A stretch of 64,000 nt of DNA. It comes from Casuarius casuarius (lineage: Eukaryota; Chordata; Aves; Casuariiformes; Casuariidae). The stretch spans positions 1,135,290 through 1,199,289 of the forward strand of contig PTFA01000193.1 in assembly GCA_003342895.1 (NCBI GenBank), in the 5' to 3' direction. Every line of letters begins with the position of its first letter. The first letter of the stretch is position 1. The translations under genes were made by a program, and so were the position numbers. Below are positions 27,801 to 37,300 of the stretch, piece after piece. The notes under the pieces are model-generated. The model was not told where the DNA came from and searched no databases. It saw nothing but the letters and a program-made list of their open reading frames with translations.

Positions 27801-27918
27801 CCTCGGTTTTAGGTATTGCTTTCTGGCATACCTGATGCTCTGAATCCATCTTGTATATCATTTCCCTCATATATTGAGCACTGCTGATGAACTTGTGTCT
27901 TTCCTGTGCTTCATCCAT
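3847..27918 (-). CDS. MARCHF10: MARCHF10, RING-CH E3 ubiquitin ligase (spliced coding span, seven exons)
   Basis: Membrane-associated RING-CH family E3 ubiquitin ligase 10. RING-CH ligases recruit a ubiquitin-loaded E2 and transfer ubiquitin to substrates. MARCHF10 is known as a microtubule-associated ligase of elongating spermatids. Seen here: coding exons 27918-27832, 20436-20259, 16722-15357, 13335-13169, 11118-11009, 7251-7153 and 3882-3847. Each has AG/GT borders and matching phases (0,0,1,2,1,0,0 at exon starts). The total is 2043 nt, giving 680 residues. The complete C4HC3 zinc ligand set lies at about residues 557-612: C557, C560, C575, C577, H585, C588, C609, C612. The N-terminus and finger are the most human-like parts, while the Ser-rich linker is poorly conserved. 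MARCHF7 is the closest paralogue, but the finger text [10 protein letters not shown] and [14 protein letters not shown] is the MARCHF10 form. Human MARCHF10 is about 808 residues, so this model is short. One N-terminal segment is missing and the last exon is tentative. Confidence 0.9.
3883..7152 (-). other. MARCHF10: MARCHF10 last intron (tentative)
   Basis: AT-rich sequence with a T-rich tract made of GTTTTGTT-like units at about 5450-5512. A short perfect inverted repeat has arms 4824-4833 and 4837-4846. A different last exon could be hidden here. Nothing else was recognised. Confidence 0.5.
7153..7251 (-). CDS. MARCHF10: MARCHF10 exon, hydrophobic C-terminal segment
   Basis: The exon is 99 bp (33 codons), with acceptor AACATACAG before 7251 and donor AACAGG|GTAAGA at 7153. 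It encodes [20 protein letters not shown] and ends SLAARNR. The AQNE start and the LYLVLL core match the human exon. The following half differs strongly: [11 protein letters not shown] stands where mammals have a conserved Tyr-Glu-Gln-Arg-Phe motif. Both borders are in phase 0, and the human AQNE text follows directly on the previous exon's end. The hydrophobic run is about eight residues, too short for a certain membrane helix. Confidence 0.82.
7252..11008 (-). other. MARCHF10: MARCHF10 intron between the finger exon and the C-terminal exon
   Basis: About 3.8 kb of AT-rich intron. Small open frames on both strands (for example 8777-9043 and 10641-10898) show no recognisable protein. No repeat family was identified. 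Confidence 0.75.
11009..11118 (-). CDS. MARCHF10: MARCHF10 exon completing the RING-CH finger
   Basis: The exon is 110 bp, with acceptor CATGTTGCAG before 11118 and donor CACGA|GTAAGA at 11009. It encodes [16 protein letters not shown] and onward to [15 protein letters not shown] supplies the last two zinc ligands. The following acidic and aromatic stretch ([15 protein letters not shown]) matches the family's post-finger segment. It enters in phase 1 (completing Gly) and leaves in phase 0. Confidence 0.94.
11119..13168 (-). other. MARCHF10: MARCHF10 intron inside the RING-CH finger
   Basis: The intron splits the zinc finger between the His-Cys and final Cys-Cys pairs. It holds a 16-A run (11667-11682) and an 11-C run followed by a short AC repeat (11745-11765). 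Nothing else was recognised. Confidence 0.85.
13169..13335 (-). CDS. MARCHF10: MARCHF10 exon with the first six RING-CH zinc ligands
   Basis: The exon is 167 bp, with acceptor TTAATAG before 13335 and donor TCAG|GTAAGT at 13169. It starts by completing the split Ser codon from the previous exon, giving [14 protein letters not shown]. The finger follows: CRIC, then CGC, then HKNC, and a Trp (KRWL) after the His-Cys pair that is typical of the family. This is the E2-binding half of the C4HC3 RING-CH domain. It ends one base into a Gly codon finished by the next exon. Confidence 0.95.
13336..15356 (-). other. MARCHF10: MARCHF10 intron between linker and RING-CH exon
   Basis: AT-rich intron with a 22-A homopolymer at 14161-14182. 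No coding or repeat element was recognised. Confidence 0.85.
14161..14182 (+). repeat. 22-A homopolymer
   Basis: An uninterrupted A run inside a MARCHF10 intron, with no recognisable retroelement attached. Confidence 0.95.
15357..16722 (-). CDS. MARCHF10: MARCHF10 large central exon (Ser-rich linker)
   Basis: The exon is 1366 bp with one open frame on the minus strand. The acceptor is TTGAACACAG before 16722 and the donor is GAAAG|GTGAGG at 15357. It encodes 454 full codons plus split codons at both ends. The product is rich in Ser, Asn and charged residues, with no predicted membrane segment, and is probably disordered. Human-like landmarks include [23 protein letters not shown] and the tail [15 protein letters not shown], which abuts the RING-CH exon. 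A second acceptor (TTTTGACAG, 17 bp upstream) would also keep the frame and add about six residues. A candidate cassette exon lies upstream at 17021-17090. This is the best-supported open frame in the window by length. Confidence 0.93.
16723..20258 (-). other. MARCHF10: MARCHF10 intron upstream of the large exon
   Basis: It contains the candidate cassette exon at 17021-17090 and a G-rich stretch at about 18417-18433. Otherwise it is ordinary AT-rich intron. Confidence 0.8.
17021..17090 (-). other. Candidate cassette exon upstream of the large MARCHF10 exon
   Basis: The segment has a near-consensus donor, AGAAG|GTAAGT at 17021, and acceptor TTGCTCACGTAG before 17090. Read after the phase-1 donor of the 20259 exon, it stays open ([15 protein letters not shown] and on). 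It ends in phase 2, while the next exon needs phase 1, so inclusion would shift the frame into an early stop. It could be a rarely used or frame-breaking alternative exon, or a chance match. Confidence 0.25.
20259..20436 (-). CDS. MARCHF10: MARCHF10 coding exon, N-terminal basic region
   Basis: The exon is 178 bp, with acceptor TTTTCTAG before 20436 and donor GCAG|GTGAGT at 20259. It encodes 59 residues plus one base, beginning [20 protein letters not shown]. It contains a Lys-rich stretch with [10 protein letters not shown] and KKAEKG. In human MARCHF10 the corresponding segment has SSIK, SVKQKHK and RKAEK in the same order, so orthology is clear despite low overall identity. It enters in phase 0 and leaves in phase 1, which the next exon completes. 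Confidence 0.85.
20437..27831 (-). other. MARCHF10: Largest MARCHF10 intron; an expected exon was not found
   Basis: About 7.4 kb of AT-rich DNA with a 25-A run (21350-21374) and an 11-G run (26029-26039). The human protein has roughly 40 residues, rich in Arg and Ser, between the segments encoded by the flanking exons. I could not find them here by eye. The flanking exons still join in frame without them. Confidence 0.7.
21350..21374 (+). repeat. 25-A homopolymer
   Basis: An uninterrupted A run inside a MARCHF10 intron, read as poly-T on the sense strand. No SINE-like body or target-site duplication was seen beside it, so I do not call it a retroelement tail. Confidence 0.95.
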
Positions 27919-27937
27919 CACACCAGTCAGTCAAAGC
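27832..27937 (-). CDS. MARCHF10: MARCHF10 first coding exon (start codon 27918-27916)
   Basis: The acceptor ends TGTACAG before 27937, followed by 19 nt of 5' UTR and then the ATG at 27918. The 29 residues begin [20 protein letters not shown] and end KMDSEHQ, closing with the donor CAG|GTATG. This aligns without gaps to the human N-terminus, which has the same pattern (a Met-x-x-Glu-Ala start, a Gln-Tyr-x-Arg-x-Met core and an Asp-Ser-Glu-x-Gln end). The start was chosen because this ATG sits exactly at the human start and the exon opens just upstream. The exon ends in phase 0. Confidence 0.88.
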
Positions 27938-30900
27938 CTGTACACAAAGCAAAACTTTTTTTTTTTCTTGGAATTGGTTCTATTCAAAGATAACTCTGTT
28001 TTCCCACTGGTGGCAAATTAAAGCTTTGTCTTACTAATTGCAAACCCTGTAGTTCCAAAATTATGTACTAACTTAAATGAGCTTGGTCTATTCACTAGCA
28101 GGGAATCGGTGGCATTGAGATCTAACAGAATATGAGGTTCATAGACAAGAAACTAGGAATTTGATCACGGGAAACTTCAGCAGCATAGGATATTGTCAGA
28201 ATCCAAAATATATTATGGACTTTTCTGAGCAATCTCTAGATCCTGATGGTCTGTCAAATCTGTACTGAAGTAATAAATTGAAACATCCTAGGATTAGCGC
28301 ATTAGCAGATGTTCACACTTTTTTATGGAAAGTCCTAGTGTCTTGTTATGGTTGTCAGAGGATATAAGTCTAGGATCATATTTATAACTGGTAAAAGTAT
28401 CAGCAATCAGTTGCTTCTTCTGCTTGTGCTCTTATAGTAATGTAGCACATTTTAATGTAGAAAATGCTTTTACAGATTTTCTCTGTGGAAGGTAGATTTT
28501 TATTTAGAAAACTGGACAAAACATATGGCATGTTTCTAATTATAATTCTTAATCTGCCTCTGGACAGAGAAATGTATAAACACCTGTTGATACTACCTGC
28601 TTTGATTTTTAACTTCTCCTGCCTTCCTTATACAAGCAAAGGAACACTATGTGAGGTCTTCAGCCTCACCATGATAACACAATGAGCAAGTTAGGAGTAC
28701 AGAGCCACAAAGACCACCTGAGGATGGATGGAGCTGCCTTTTGGGAAGTTTGCGTGGGCTATGGAGTTCCAGCTTTATGGGAAAACCCCACTTTTTCATC
28801 TTTACTTATTGTCACTCTTTTTCTTCTTAGAATGATAAAATCATCCTGGTATGCATCTTCCCAGATGGTTTTAATGGATATAAAGGCTGTTTTCTGTTTG
28901 ATTTCTGTTGTTTGGTTTAATTCTAGCCATATAAGGAATATATGTTTTATGCCAACTATTACTGAAGGCTAAATCTTGTCTTAACATGTCTGGGAATGAC
29001 ATTACAAGGTAAGTATAATAACTGGATGACTCAATATATGCAAAACAAAACCACGTTCTTGCCCGTAGGGAAGGGTGGGGAAGAGGAGGGCAGGTACCCA
29101 CCAGACATGGTTGGTTTCCCCATGATTGTTTGAAGCATACAGAAAGAATTTAGCAACTCTGTGGCTTCATATCACGATTTCCTCTGTACAAAACCACTAG
29201 AGCGGCTAATGTGCCTGATTTCACTTTGGGATTTTAATGTTGCTAATACAAAACCATTCCTTTTCTTGAAAAAGATCTGGTCACCATAATGCCACTCTAT
29301 CTTGCCCTCTGTTTGGAGCTGCATTTTAAAGAGATAATCTACCTCCATATGCTCAGAAGCTGTCCGTACACCTGCTCACTTTTCACAGTGCTAGAGAGCC
29401 TTACCCATCCCTTCAAAGTCATGCCCAGTGCTAAAGGGGCAACCAGTTGCTCTACAACTTGAAGTTAGAGCTCTGCTGTGCCAGTTGATGTACAGAATGA
29501 AAAACAATTTAAATAAACAAGAAAAACAAAGAACAGGAAGGAAGTGACCACAAAAATGTGTAGTGATTTGCTGAAGGTTACAAGCAAATCGCTGAGAGTC
29601 GTGAGGAGAGTCTTATCCCCAGATCTGTTACCCCTATAATGTATTACCTTCTGAACATATCCAGAAACTTAATCGCTTGTATTCAACTAAATTTGAAACA
29701 AAAGAGAGGTAACGTGAGAGAAAGCCATACCAGTGTGATCCAAGGAGCAGTATGCAAATTTATGGAGAGAATATGCTGACTGGTCTGTAAAAATAGATGT
29801 GTTCCACGCACCAGAGGAGATGATGTGAATTATATTCACAGAGAATTAGGGAGGTAAATCAGAAGTACTATGAGAAAAACTCAAGACTATGGAACATGAT
29901 GCAGTCATGTCTTTAAGCACCATAACAACATTTTTCTGAAAGAATCATAGAAATCTAAAGAGATGTCAAAATCAATTAAAGTTTCTCAGATACAAAACAG
30001 GTGTTCTGAGAAGGCATTTAGAAAATTCATATCGTGAATGATCAAAGAAATCAAGAAAGCCAATAACGTTAACTAATGACCACCCTGAACTACTTCTCTT
30101 GCTGCATCTGTTAAAGTAAAAAAAAGAAATTAACCTTGTACAGCCAGTGCAAACAAAAGAGGTTAACAAGTCAACAATTTGATACTTGAAAATATTGTGC
30201 AGACTTGCCAATAACTCAAAGATTCTCAGAGTTCGTTACTGAATATAAAGCTACTTATTTTCAAAGAGATGGCCAAATATGATTTAAAAAAAAAGTCAAA
30301 GCTGGATCATTAATTACGTAACTGTAAGTCCTGCTCTGTGAAAGACACGTATTCTTGTTAACACTGCTGCTTCATTGTATAAAGTGCTCACAAACAATCT
30401 GTGAGATTATCTCATATGCCATTACCTATGCAAACGTTGCTCTCAGGATTTCTGTGATGTCTAAAACCCTTGTAATGCACATTTGTACTCTCACTGTTCA
30501 CGGGCAATAGGCTGTAATGTCACCCATGTAAAAGGCCAACGTAAAACTGGAAAGATGTAAGTTAATTACATAGAGCAGACAAACAATATACATTTCTCTA
30601 CACAGCATAAATTGATCTTTGTTTGCAATCTCAGGAAATGAAAACATGGATTAAGTGAGACTGAAAAACAACCTGGCTCTTTACTTTTTATATCATGCTG
30701 GGAAGACAGCATGGACATAATTCCCCTAATGCTGATCATGTCCTACATCCTCAGTAACTGAGAAGAAAAACTCAGTGTTTTCTACAGCACTGTTTACATA
30801 CAAATTAATGATAATTCTTTAGAACTATAAAGAGAAAGGAAGGATGTATTTTTGCAATGTAAAAATCCAACTTGCTAATTGCAAATGTATCCCATTTAGT

Positions 30901-31039
30901 AGTTATGAAGAAAATATATAATGCTAGTTCTGCAGTTCATCAAATTTTGTGTCTGAAGGAAAAATGCATTTGCAGTTGTACCGGTACCTGATGATGTTGC
31001 CCTTTGCCAAATGGGTCTCTGAGGGTAGGCCTTCTTCAC

Positions 31040-31135
31040 AAAGGATAGGGGAAGGGAAAGAAGAAGGAAAAAGGAAAGAGGAAGAAAAAGACATGGGAGG
31101 TTGAAAGATTATTTAAGAAGAAGAAAGAGCAAGGG
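31040..31135 (+). repeat. Polypurine (GA-rich) tract
   Basis: About 95 bases are almost all A and G (for example GGGAAGGGAAAGAAGAAGGA), with only a few pyrimidines. It is a low-complexity tract and a possible triplex former. Confidence 0.8.
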
Positions 31136-32324
31136 GCTCTGAAGCCAGAAGCTGTGATTTTTCTCCTTAAGAAGCTCTGTTTACCTAGGCATCTTCAGTG
31201 ACTTAATATTCTAAGAACTGTGACACGCCAACGCTTGAGAATATTTTCCCCTATCAGATAGCACAAGTCAACCTGCTAAAGTTATTCCCCAAGGGCCAAA
31301 TTCAGTCTTGTTGCATCACTGAAAGTCTGCTGAAGTTAGTCTGTATGCTGGTATTAATGAAAGGAGTATATAGCTCAGAAAATGTTTTCCATTTTTCTGT
31401 TTTTGAAGCTGATGCTGAAGACTATATAGAATTCAGGAACTGTCCACATTTAGGCCACATTTTGCAAAACACTAAAGCGCAACTTTAACAATTTTAGTTT
31501 GCGAACAAGACTGGAGTCAACTGTTTAGTGGAATTACGGTCTCTATTTAGTATTTAATAATCTATCATCATATTTCTGTGGTATTTTCAGAATACCAGCT
31601 CTTGCAATTTAGCATAAGTCTTTCAAATATTGGGTATTTTTATTAAGGCATAAAAGTTTCTGGATCATATAATTAGGTAAGAATTTAAACACGGTTTCAG
31701 AAACTGTGTTTAACATCTTCAAAAAAATGAAAAGAGGTCTTAAGAATGCCCTAGGTACACCTTTAAAGATCAGAAACCATAAAGCAACATAAAAAAATAT
31801 GCAACTCTGTTAATATCATGTTTTTCAGGACAATACTATGCTCATAGTACTAGGTATGAATATATTCCATCAGGAAGGCAGAAACAAGAGCCAGGTCTGT
31901 CAGCTGCATAGGGATCTAAATATAAGTAACACCTTGTCTTTACATTTTTCCTTATTTATTCATTGCATTATTTCCTACAAGTGCAAAGCCTGTAATCCTA
32001 TGTATATAGCAGTACTATACATAATGGTATCAGTGGAACTACTCACAGAACACTAGAAAATACAACAGAACACAGATCATTTTCTCTCCCTCAAAGGATT
32101 ATGGATTACTAGAATGAGTAAGAATTTCTTCTGTGCCTACTGCAGGTCAAACAGAAATGAAGAATGCAGTACTGAAAGAAACTAAAATTCTTTCTTTGCC
32201 TTCTCATAAATGCTTGAACACCTAAAAATCTAATAGCAAGAAGTTTCCCTCTTGCCTTTTGCTTCTGCAATGAGTTGGTGAGATAAGCAAGCAGGATATT
32301 GCGTCTGGTTTTGATCCTTTCTCT

Positions 32325-32820
32325 TAAAGAAGGATGTGGAAATGCTACAGAGAGTTCAAAGCGAGGCCACAAAAATGATCCAGGTCCTGGAAAACAAGTG
32401 TTAATGATGTAAGGGTTAAGGAGCTTAACTTATTCAGCTTAATTGAAAAGAAGGTTAAGAGGTGACTTGATCACTGTGTATATCTGCACACACCTTGAAA
32501 AAGCAGCTGATAGCGCATGGCTTTGCAACAACACTGACAAAAGCTGAACAAGATTTACTGCCTGCAAAGTTGGCAGGCAAGTTTTAAAACAACCACAATC
32601 ACACAATTACCTGGTGATGAGGACAACAGAGCAGGGGAACAGCTTATCGAGTGGCGAACTCACCATCACCTGAAATATTTAAAATTCATTATCTGCTTAA
32701 AAGATATTATTTCACCCAGCCGCTGGGATAAATTGCGTGGTCTATGAACGCAAGGAGATTGATTGGGCTGGATGGTTTTCGTAGTCCTCTCTGGTCCTAG
32801 ATGATGTGATCTATGAGTTT
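32325..32820 (+). mobile_element. Degraded CR1 LINE, 3' end
   Basis: The order of segments matches the end of CR1 ORF2 and its 3' UTR. These are GAGGCCACAAAAATGATCCA, an ATTCAGCTTAATTGAAAAGA block, AACAGCTTATCGAGTGGC, the CACCATCACCTGAAATATTT block, GGGCTGGATGGTTTTC and GTCCTAGATGATGTGATCTA at the end. Many substitutions and indels have removed any reading frame, so it is an old, 5'-truncated copy. CR1 elements of this type are the dominant LINE of birds and other sauropsids, which supports the lineage call. It lies in the first intron, antisense to MARCHF10. Confidence 0.82.
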
Positions 32821-33388
32821 TCCTTTCATCCCTTTCCCCCGTGGATGTCAGAGGGACACTGATACTGCCAGCAGCTGCAATCAATAGGCTGGTAACACTT
32901 GCAGCTTTGTATTAACACAATTCAAATCTCATGTTTCAGAGCATCATCTGCTCTGCCACCGAATCGAGCAAGATCTACCCTAGCCCTGACCCTGTAGGAC
33001 ACTGCTGGGTGAAATGCTTTCTTAGGAGTATTTGCCTTCTCTTGACGTATCAGAAATTGGCTAAAAATGAAGGAGAGGCGCAGGCCAGGATGACACAGAG
33101 CATGAGGCAGCAGACCAGCGCATCGTTACCCATGTCTGGCTAATCTGCCTGCTTCCTCTGATTAAGGTCAGACTGATTACCCCTCTTTTTTTTTTCCTTC
33201 CCTTCAGTCCGAGGCGGCGGGGAGGTTTTCTCCCTCGGGGGCCTCCTCGCCTCAGGCTGTGCCCAGCGCCTCTGGCTCCCGCTTCCTCCCTGTGACAGGA
33301 ATTTACCTTCCTGAGGCCTCAAGCGTTGCAGGCCGATGAACCCCCCCAGCTTAAATGGGTGATTATGAGTAAAACACGGGGGGGAGGT

Positions 33389-33514
33389 GGCGAAACGCGC
33401 CCCAGGGAACAAAGCCACTTCTGTCCCCCGAGGCCGTCACCGCGGTGCGGCGAAACGCGCCCCAGGGAACAAAGCCACTTCTGTCCCCCGAGGCCGTCAC
33501 CGCGGTGCGGCGAA
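33389..33514. repeat. Perfect 60-bp tandem duplication in the promoter
   Basis: Bases 33389-33454 are identical to 33449-33514 at an offset of 60. This gives two full GC-rich units plus six bases of a third. The unit begins GGCGAAACGCGCCCCAGGGA. There are no mismatches, so the duplication is recent or is an assembly artefact. It is an exact multiple of three, so it also produces repeated 20-residue shadow translations, which I do not regard as genes. Confidence 0.97.
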
Positions 33515-33637
33515 GCCGCGCTACCGTCACCTGCCCTGCCGCCCTGCTCCGCGCTAATCACGCTCGTTAATCACGGCCATCTGCTACCGCAGCCCGGGAG
33601 GCGGCGGGGGAAGGAGCGGGGCGGCGGGAGGAGTTAC

Positions 33638-33801
33638 CTGGCCGAGGCTGTTTCCTCGGGAAAAGGCGCCGGCGGGCGGGTGCGTGAGTGCCGTGGCCGT
33701 CGGCGCCCTCCTCCTCCTCCTCCTCCTCGCCGCCCCTTCCCCGCGGCGCGGCCGCCCGGGAAGGCGGCGGCGCCTCCGCCCGCGGTGAGCAGGGCCCGGG
33801 G
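33638..33801 (-). other. MARCHF10: Probable 5' non-coding exon of MARCHF10, with donor at 33638
   Basis: A strong minus-strand donor, CCTCGGCCAG|GTAACT, ends an exon at 33638 inside the CpG island. It would splice to the acceptor at 27937, which opens 19 nt before the start codon. The 5' limit is unknown and may lie in the assembly gap. The exon assignment is inferred from the donor, the CpG context and the absence of upstream coding sequence. Confidence 0.5.
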
Positions 33802-33931
33802 NNNNNNNNNNNNNNNNNNNNNNNNNNNNNNNNNNNNNNNNNNNNNNNNNNNNNNNNNNNNNNNNNNNNNNNNNNNNNNNNNNNNNNNNNNNNNNNNNNN
33901 NNNNNNNNNNNNNNNNNNNNNNNNNNNNNNN
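33802..33931. other. Assembly gap (130 N)
   Basis: A run of 130 undetermined bases sits in the GC-richest part of the CpG island, probably a dropout. It may hide the MARCHF10 transcription start and first exon. Any open frame drawn across it is meaningless. Confidence 0.99.
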
Positions 33932-34339
33932 CCGTGACAGGGGCTCGCGGCGGCTGCGGGCGCTCGGAGGCGGGAGGCCGCGGTGCCTCCCCTGAGGCCT
34001 CGGAGCACGGGGTGGGGGGGCTCCGTTTGGGGCCCTGAGGAGAAGCAGCGCCTCCCCGCAGCGCTCCGGAAGGTTCCAGCGCTGCCGGGGGGCCCAGCGC
34101 GAGTGGGGAGGCTGAAGCGAGCCTCCTCCGTGCGCTTCCAGCCACCGCGTTTGGGGGCTTTCGTTTGTTTTTTATCACTCTCTGGTTTAAAGCACGCTTG
34201 CAGAGGGCTGACCGCAAAGTTGTTGTGTTCGTAACTCTAAACCCGCGCGGTTCGCGCAGCCCTGCTTGCTCTCCTCGTTCGGCTCTCGGAGACGGCCACA
34301 AGCTCAGCACCGAGCCGTGAGCAGGCCCGGAGCCGCACG

Positions 34340-37300
34340 TCTTCCTGAGCCGGGTGCCTGTTGTATTATTTCACCTCATAGAAGGAAGTTGTGGTTCATA
34401 TTTTGGTGCTGTGCTGCACATTACAACGTGCGCATCGGTCACTGTTCTGCTCTGGTGGTGTCTGGTACCTACTGACCACTTTATCTTTTTTCCTGCTAGC
34501 CAGGGCAAAAAGATGGAAAGGGCAAAACCAATGTTAGCGAAGCAAAGTTGTATTTAAAGCCTTGACTCTGCCCTCAGTTCACCCCCGCTGCTTTGAATAT
34601 TGTCAGGTTTCCAGTGCTCAGTGGTACGTTTTAATTTGGAATTTCCTTGTTTGTTGAAGGCAGGCCGTGAGGGTTATTCTGGTGGGTTTTGCTGTTCATT
34701 CAATCTCTCACTGCAAGCAGGAAAAATAAAACAGTTTAAAAGGCTGGAAAATATTAATTAGAACATCAGGGAATATTGCTGAGGGATATCGGGTTTCAGA
34801 GTACCAGAGATGTCTTCCCTGTGTCAGGGTAGATATGGCTATTTTTTTTTCTTTTACTGCCATCGTTATGCTGCTTTTGGTGCCAGCGCTGTGTGTGTGT
34901 TCGGGAAGTGCACAGAAGTAAAGTGCTCGTTGTCCAGAAGAAGTTTAAAACAGAACCTCCAACAAAACTCTCCAACAGCTACTACAATATAACCTAAATA
35001 AGAGGTGCAACCTTGTTTGGCATTTCTGCCAATCCCATGTGACATGTAGTAATATGCTTAAATCCCCAAACACTATTGCAAATCTGGCCCATAATCTACA
35101 GTGCACAAGCAGCAGGGATCTGGGAGCAACATCTGCTCGGGGTGGGGGCATAAACCACATCTTAATGTGGGGCTGAAGAAGGGCCCCATGCTGCTTCCAG
35201 TGAAATCCAGCTGGCAAGGAATGGTCTTGGTGATCGCAGACTCTGTTCCAGTATGGGCATAGTTTGGTTGGTCTTCTTTTGAACTGGAGATTTAGCGTGT
35301 TTTTTTCCTTGACCTTTTCTCCTCTTTTCTTTCTGTATTATTTCAGGAGTGATTTTTTTCGTTGTTGACTGTCTTGCTAAAGTGGCAGTTATGTGGAGCA
35401 AATGACAAAGGCAGAGAAGGAGCAGATGAAAGCCAACTGGTGTTACCCATATGATTTAAAGTTGCTATTTCTTTATATAAACAACATGCCTGAGGTTGCT
35501 GTTTCAGCTTGCATTATCCCACCCATGAATCTCTGGATTTACATGTCATCTGTGTGTTCTGCATTATATCTTATTCCTTTTTTTCCTTTTTTTTGGTGTA
35601 TGATTCATTATAGTTTAGTATCATAAAGAGGGTATCTGCAGCGTGTAACACGTGTAAATTGGAGATACCATTATAAAATTGCTGTCCTATAGTGCGTGTA
35701 ATCAGGAATATGCCCTGAGAGGAAGCTTTCGTTTCCCTAAGATGCTTTTGGAGTTCTTGTGTGGCAAAATATTTGCAGCCTGCCCCTGGGTGAGCAGTAT
35801 CAAATGGTTCTCAGTGCTTGGGTTTCTTGTTTTGTGCAGTTTTATTTTAGGAATAAACTGCAAAATCCAGCTCAGGGCTTTGAAAATGGGAAGGTCTTAG
35901 CCTTATCAGTCCCTTTGGAATGACATGTATTTAAAATGTCATATTAGGATAATGGTTATGACCTTGTTTGCAAGGGTGTCCTGAGCAAACAGTGAATAGT
36001 GCCTCATACACAGTTGCAACTTTTGATTGTGAAGCATTATTGAAGCAACATATAAGCTCTGCTGTTACAGCAGCGAATCTCACCTGACTCGCTGAAGAGC
36101 CACATATGAATTCAGATTATTTCTGAAGTTGAATGGTCTGCTATTTTTTCAAAATTACAGTGTGCCCGCCACAGGAACTTGAGCAAAGCTGAGAACAGTG
36201 GTATTTGGGAAAATCGGAATATCATGGTACTTATGTTCATGCTTTTTACAGGCCTCCACAGTGCCTAAGGGGGGATCTTTTAGGAGCTAGATCTGCACAT
36301 AAAGATCTGGTTTCATTTTTTTACCATCTGGGGATTGATGCACTCTAAGAGGATCACAACTTGTTTATTGTGTTGCAAAGGTGGATCCTCTTGCATTAAA
36401 ACTGAGGTGCAAATACAAATGGGAAAGGATTGAGTTCACAAACACTGACGGTGAATACAAAATTGAACAGCAGGACTTCATCCTAGGACACTTTAAAATC
36501 AAGTCCTGCTGGCTGAAAACAAAACTACATCTTGATGCTGTCATTCTACTAAGCTTAAGATTCAGAAAAGAAGCAAGCAAACAAGAAGCAAGGCTAAGAT
36601 ATTTTTAAAACATAATTCATTATAAGGCAAGAATTAAGGACTTGAGATGTACCTGAAATAAATTGAGTTAGAATGAATCAATGTTTGATCCACTGAATTT
36701 TATCACAGGAGTTCTGCTATTTTAGTGAATAAACTGATGAAACAAGTGCCATATAATTAAAGCATGGGACTCCTTCCGCGGAGGACAGACGTATAAATAG
36801 ATTGAAGAAGGGATTCTACAAATTAATAGAGGCTAGGTCCATCGGTCACTACTAAATAATACTGTGGTCTCAATGTGACATGTAGCTCAGCAAACCTGTT
36901 AACTGGTTGCTGCTAGAAGCCAGAATGGCAGACCGGAGAGAGCAGCTTTTTGTGGTTTTTGTGAAAGCTTTGCTTTCTGTACCCTTTCAGTAGCTTTTGC
37001 TACTAAAAACAGGACAGTGGGCGAGGTGTGTGTGCAGAGGCCCATCACAAAAAGTGAAGTTGTCATAAATAGTCTCTATTTGTCAGCTCCGTGTCCCTTA
37101 ACATGATAAAGGTCATTTGACTAAGACAGTTTGATAGTAACTCCGGTATTGCAGGATTGAAGTAAAAGGTTTTTTTGGGGGGATTTGCTAATTAAAGGCA
37201 AAAATGTATGTGCTTCAGTTTAAATGAGTGACATTTGGCAGGTCTGAATTATGCAGCTGGAGGAGCTCCAACATTCTCGGACTCCTAGATATGGACTAGT

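Larger units (their letters stand above)
27938..33637 (-). other. MARCHF10: MARCHF10 first intron
   Basis: The intron lies between the probable non-coding exon and the start-codon exon. It holds a purine-rich GA tract (about 31040-31135) and the CR1 remnant (32325-32820), then grades into the CpG island. Additional non-coding exons cannot be excluded. Confidence 0.6.
33190..34330. promoter_or_regulatory. CpG island, likely MARCHF10 promoter (possibly bidirectional)
   Basis: GC and CpG density rise sharply here against AT-rich flanks. The island includes GC-box-like runs (GGGGCGG), a (CTC)n tract at about 33707-33729, a 60-bp tandem duplication and a 130-bp gap. The minus-strand donor at 33638 fits MARCHF10 transcription to the left. 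A plus-strand donor-like site, CCGCG|GTGAGC at 33784, would allow a divergent transcript. No TATA box is evident, as is usual for CpG-island promoters. Confidence 0.75.

Noticed and set aside
29940..29975. AATCATAGAAAT text as a CR1 3' end
   Set aside because: The match is too short, and no other CR1 segment is seen next to it.
33326..34310. Long open frames on both strands across the CpG island, including 203 and 247 codons
   Set aside because: They run through 130 N bases and GC-rich DNA where stops are rare. They also translate the 60-bp duplication. No family resemblance was seen.
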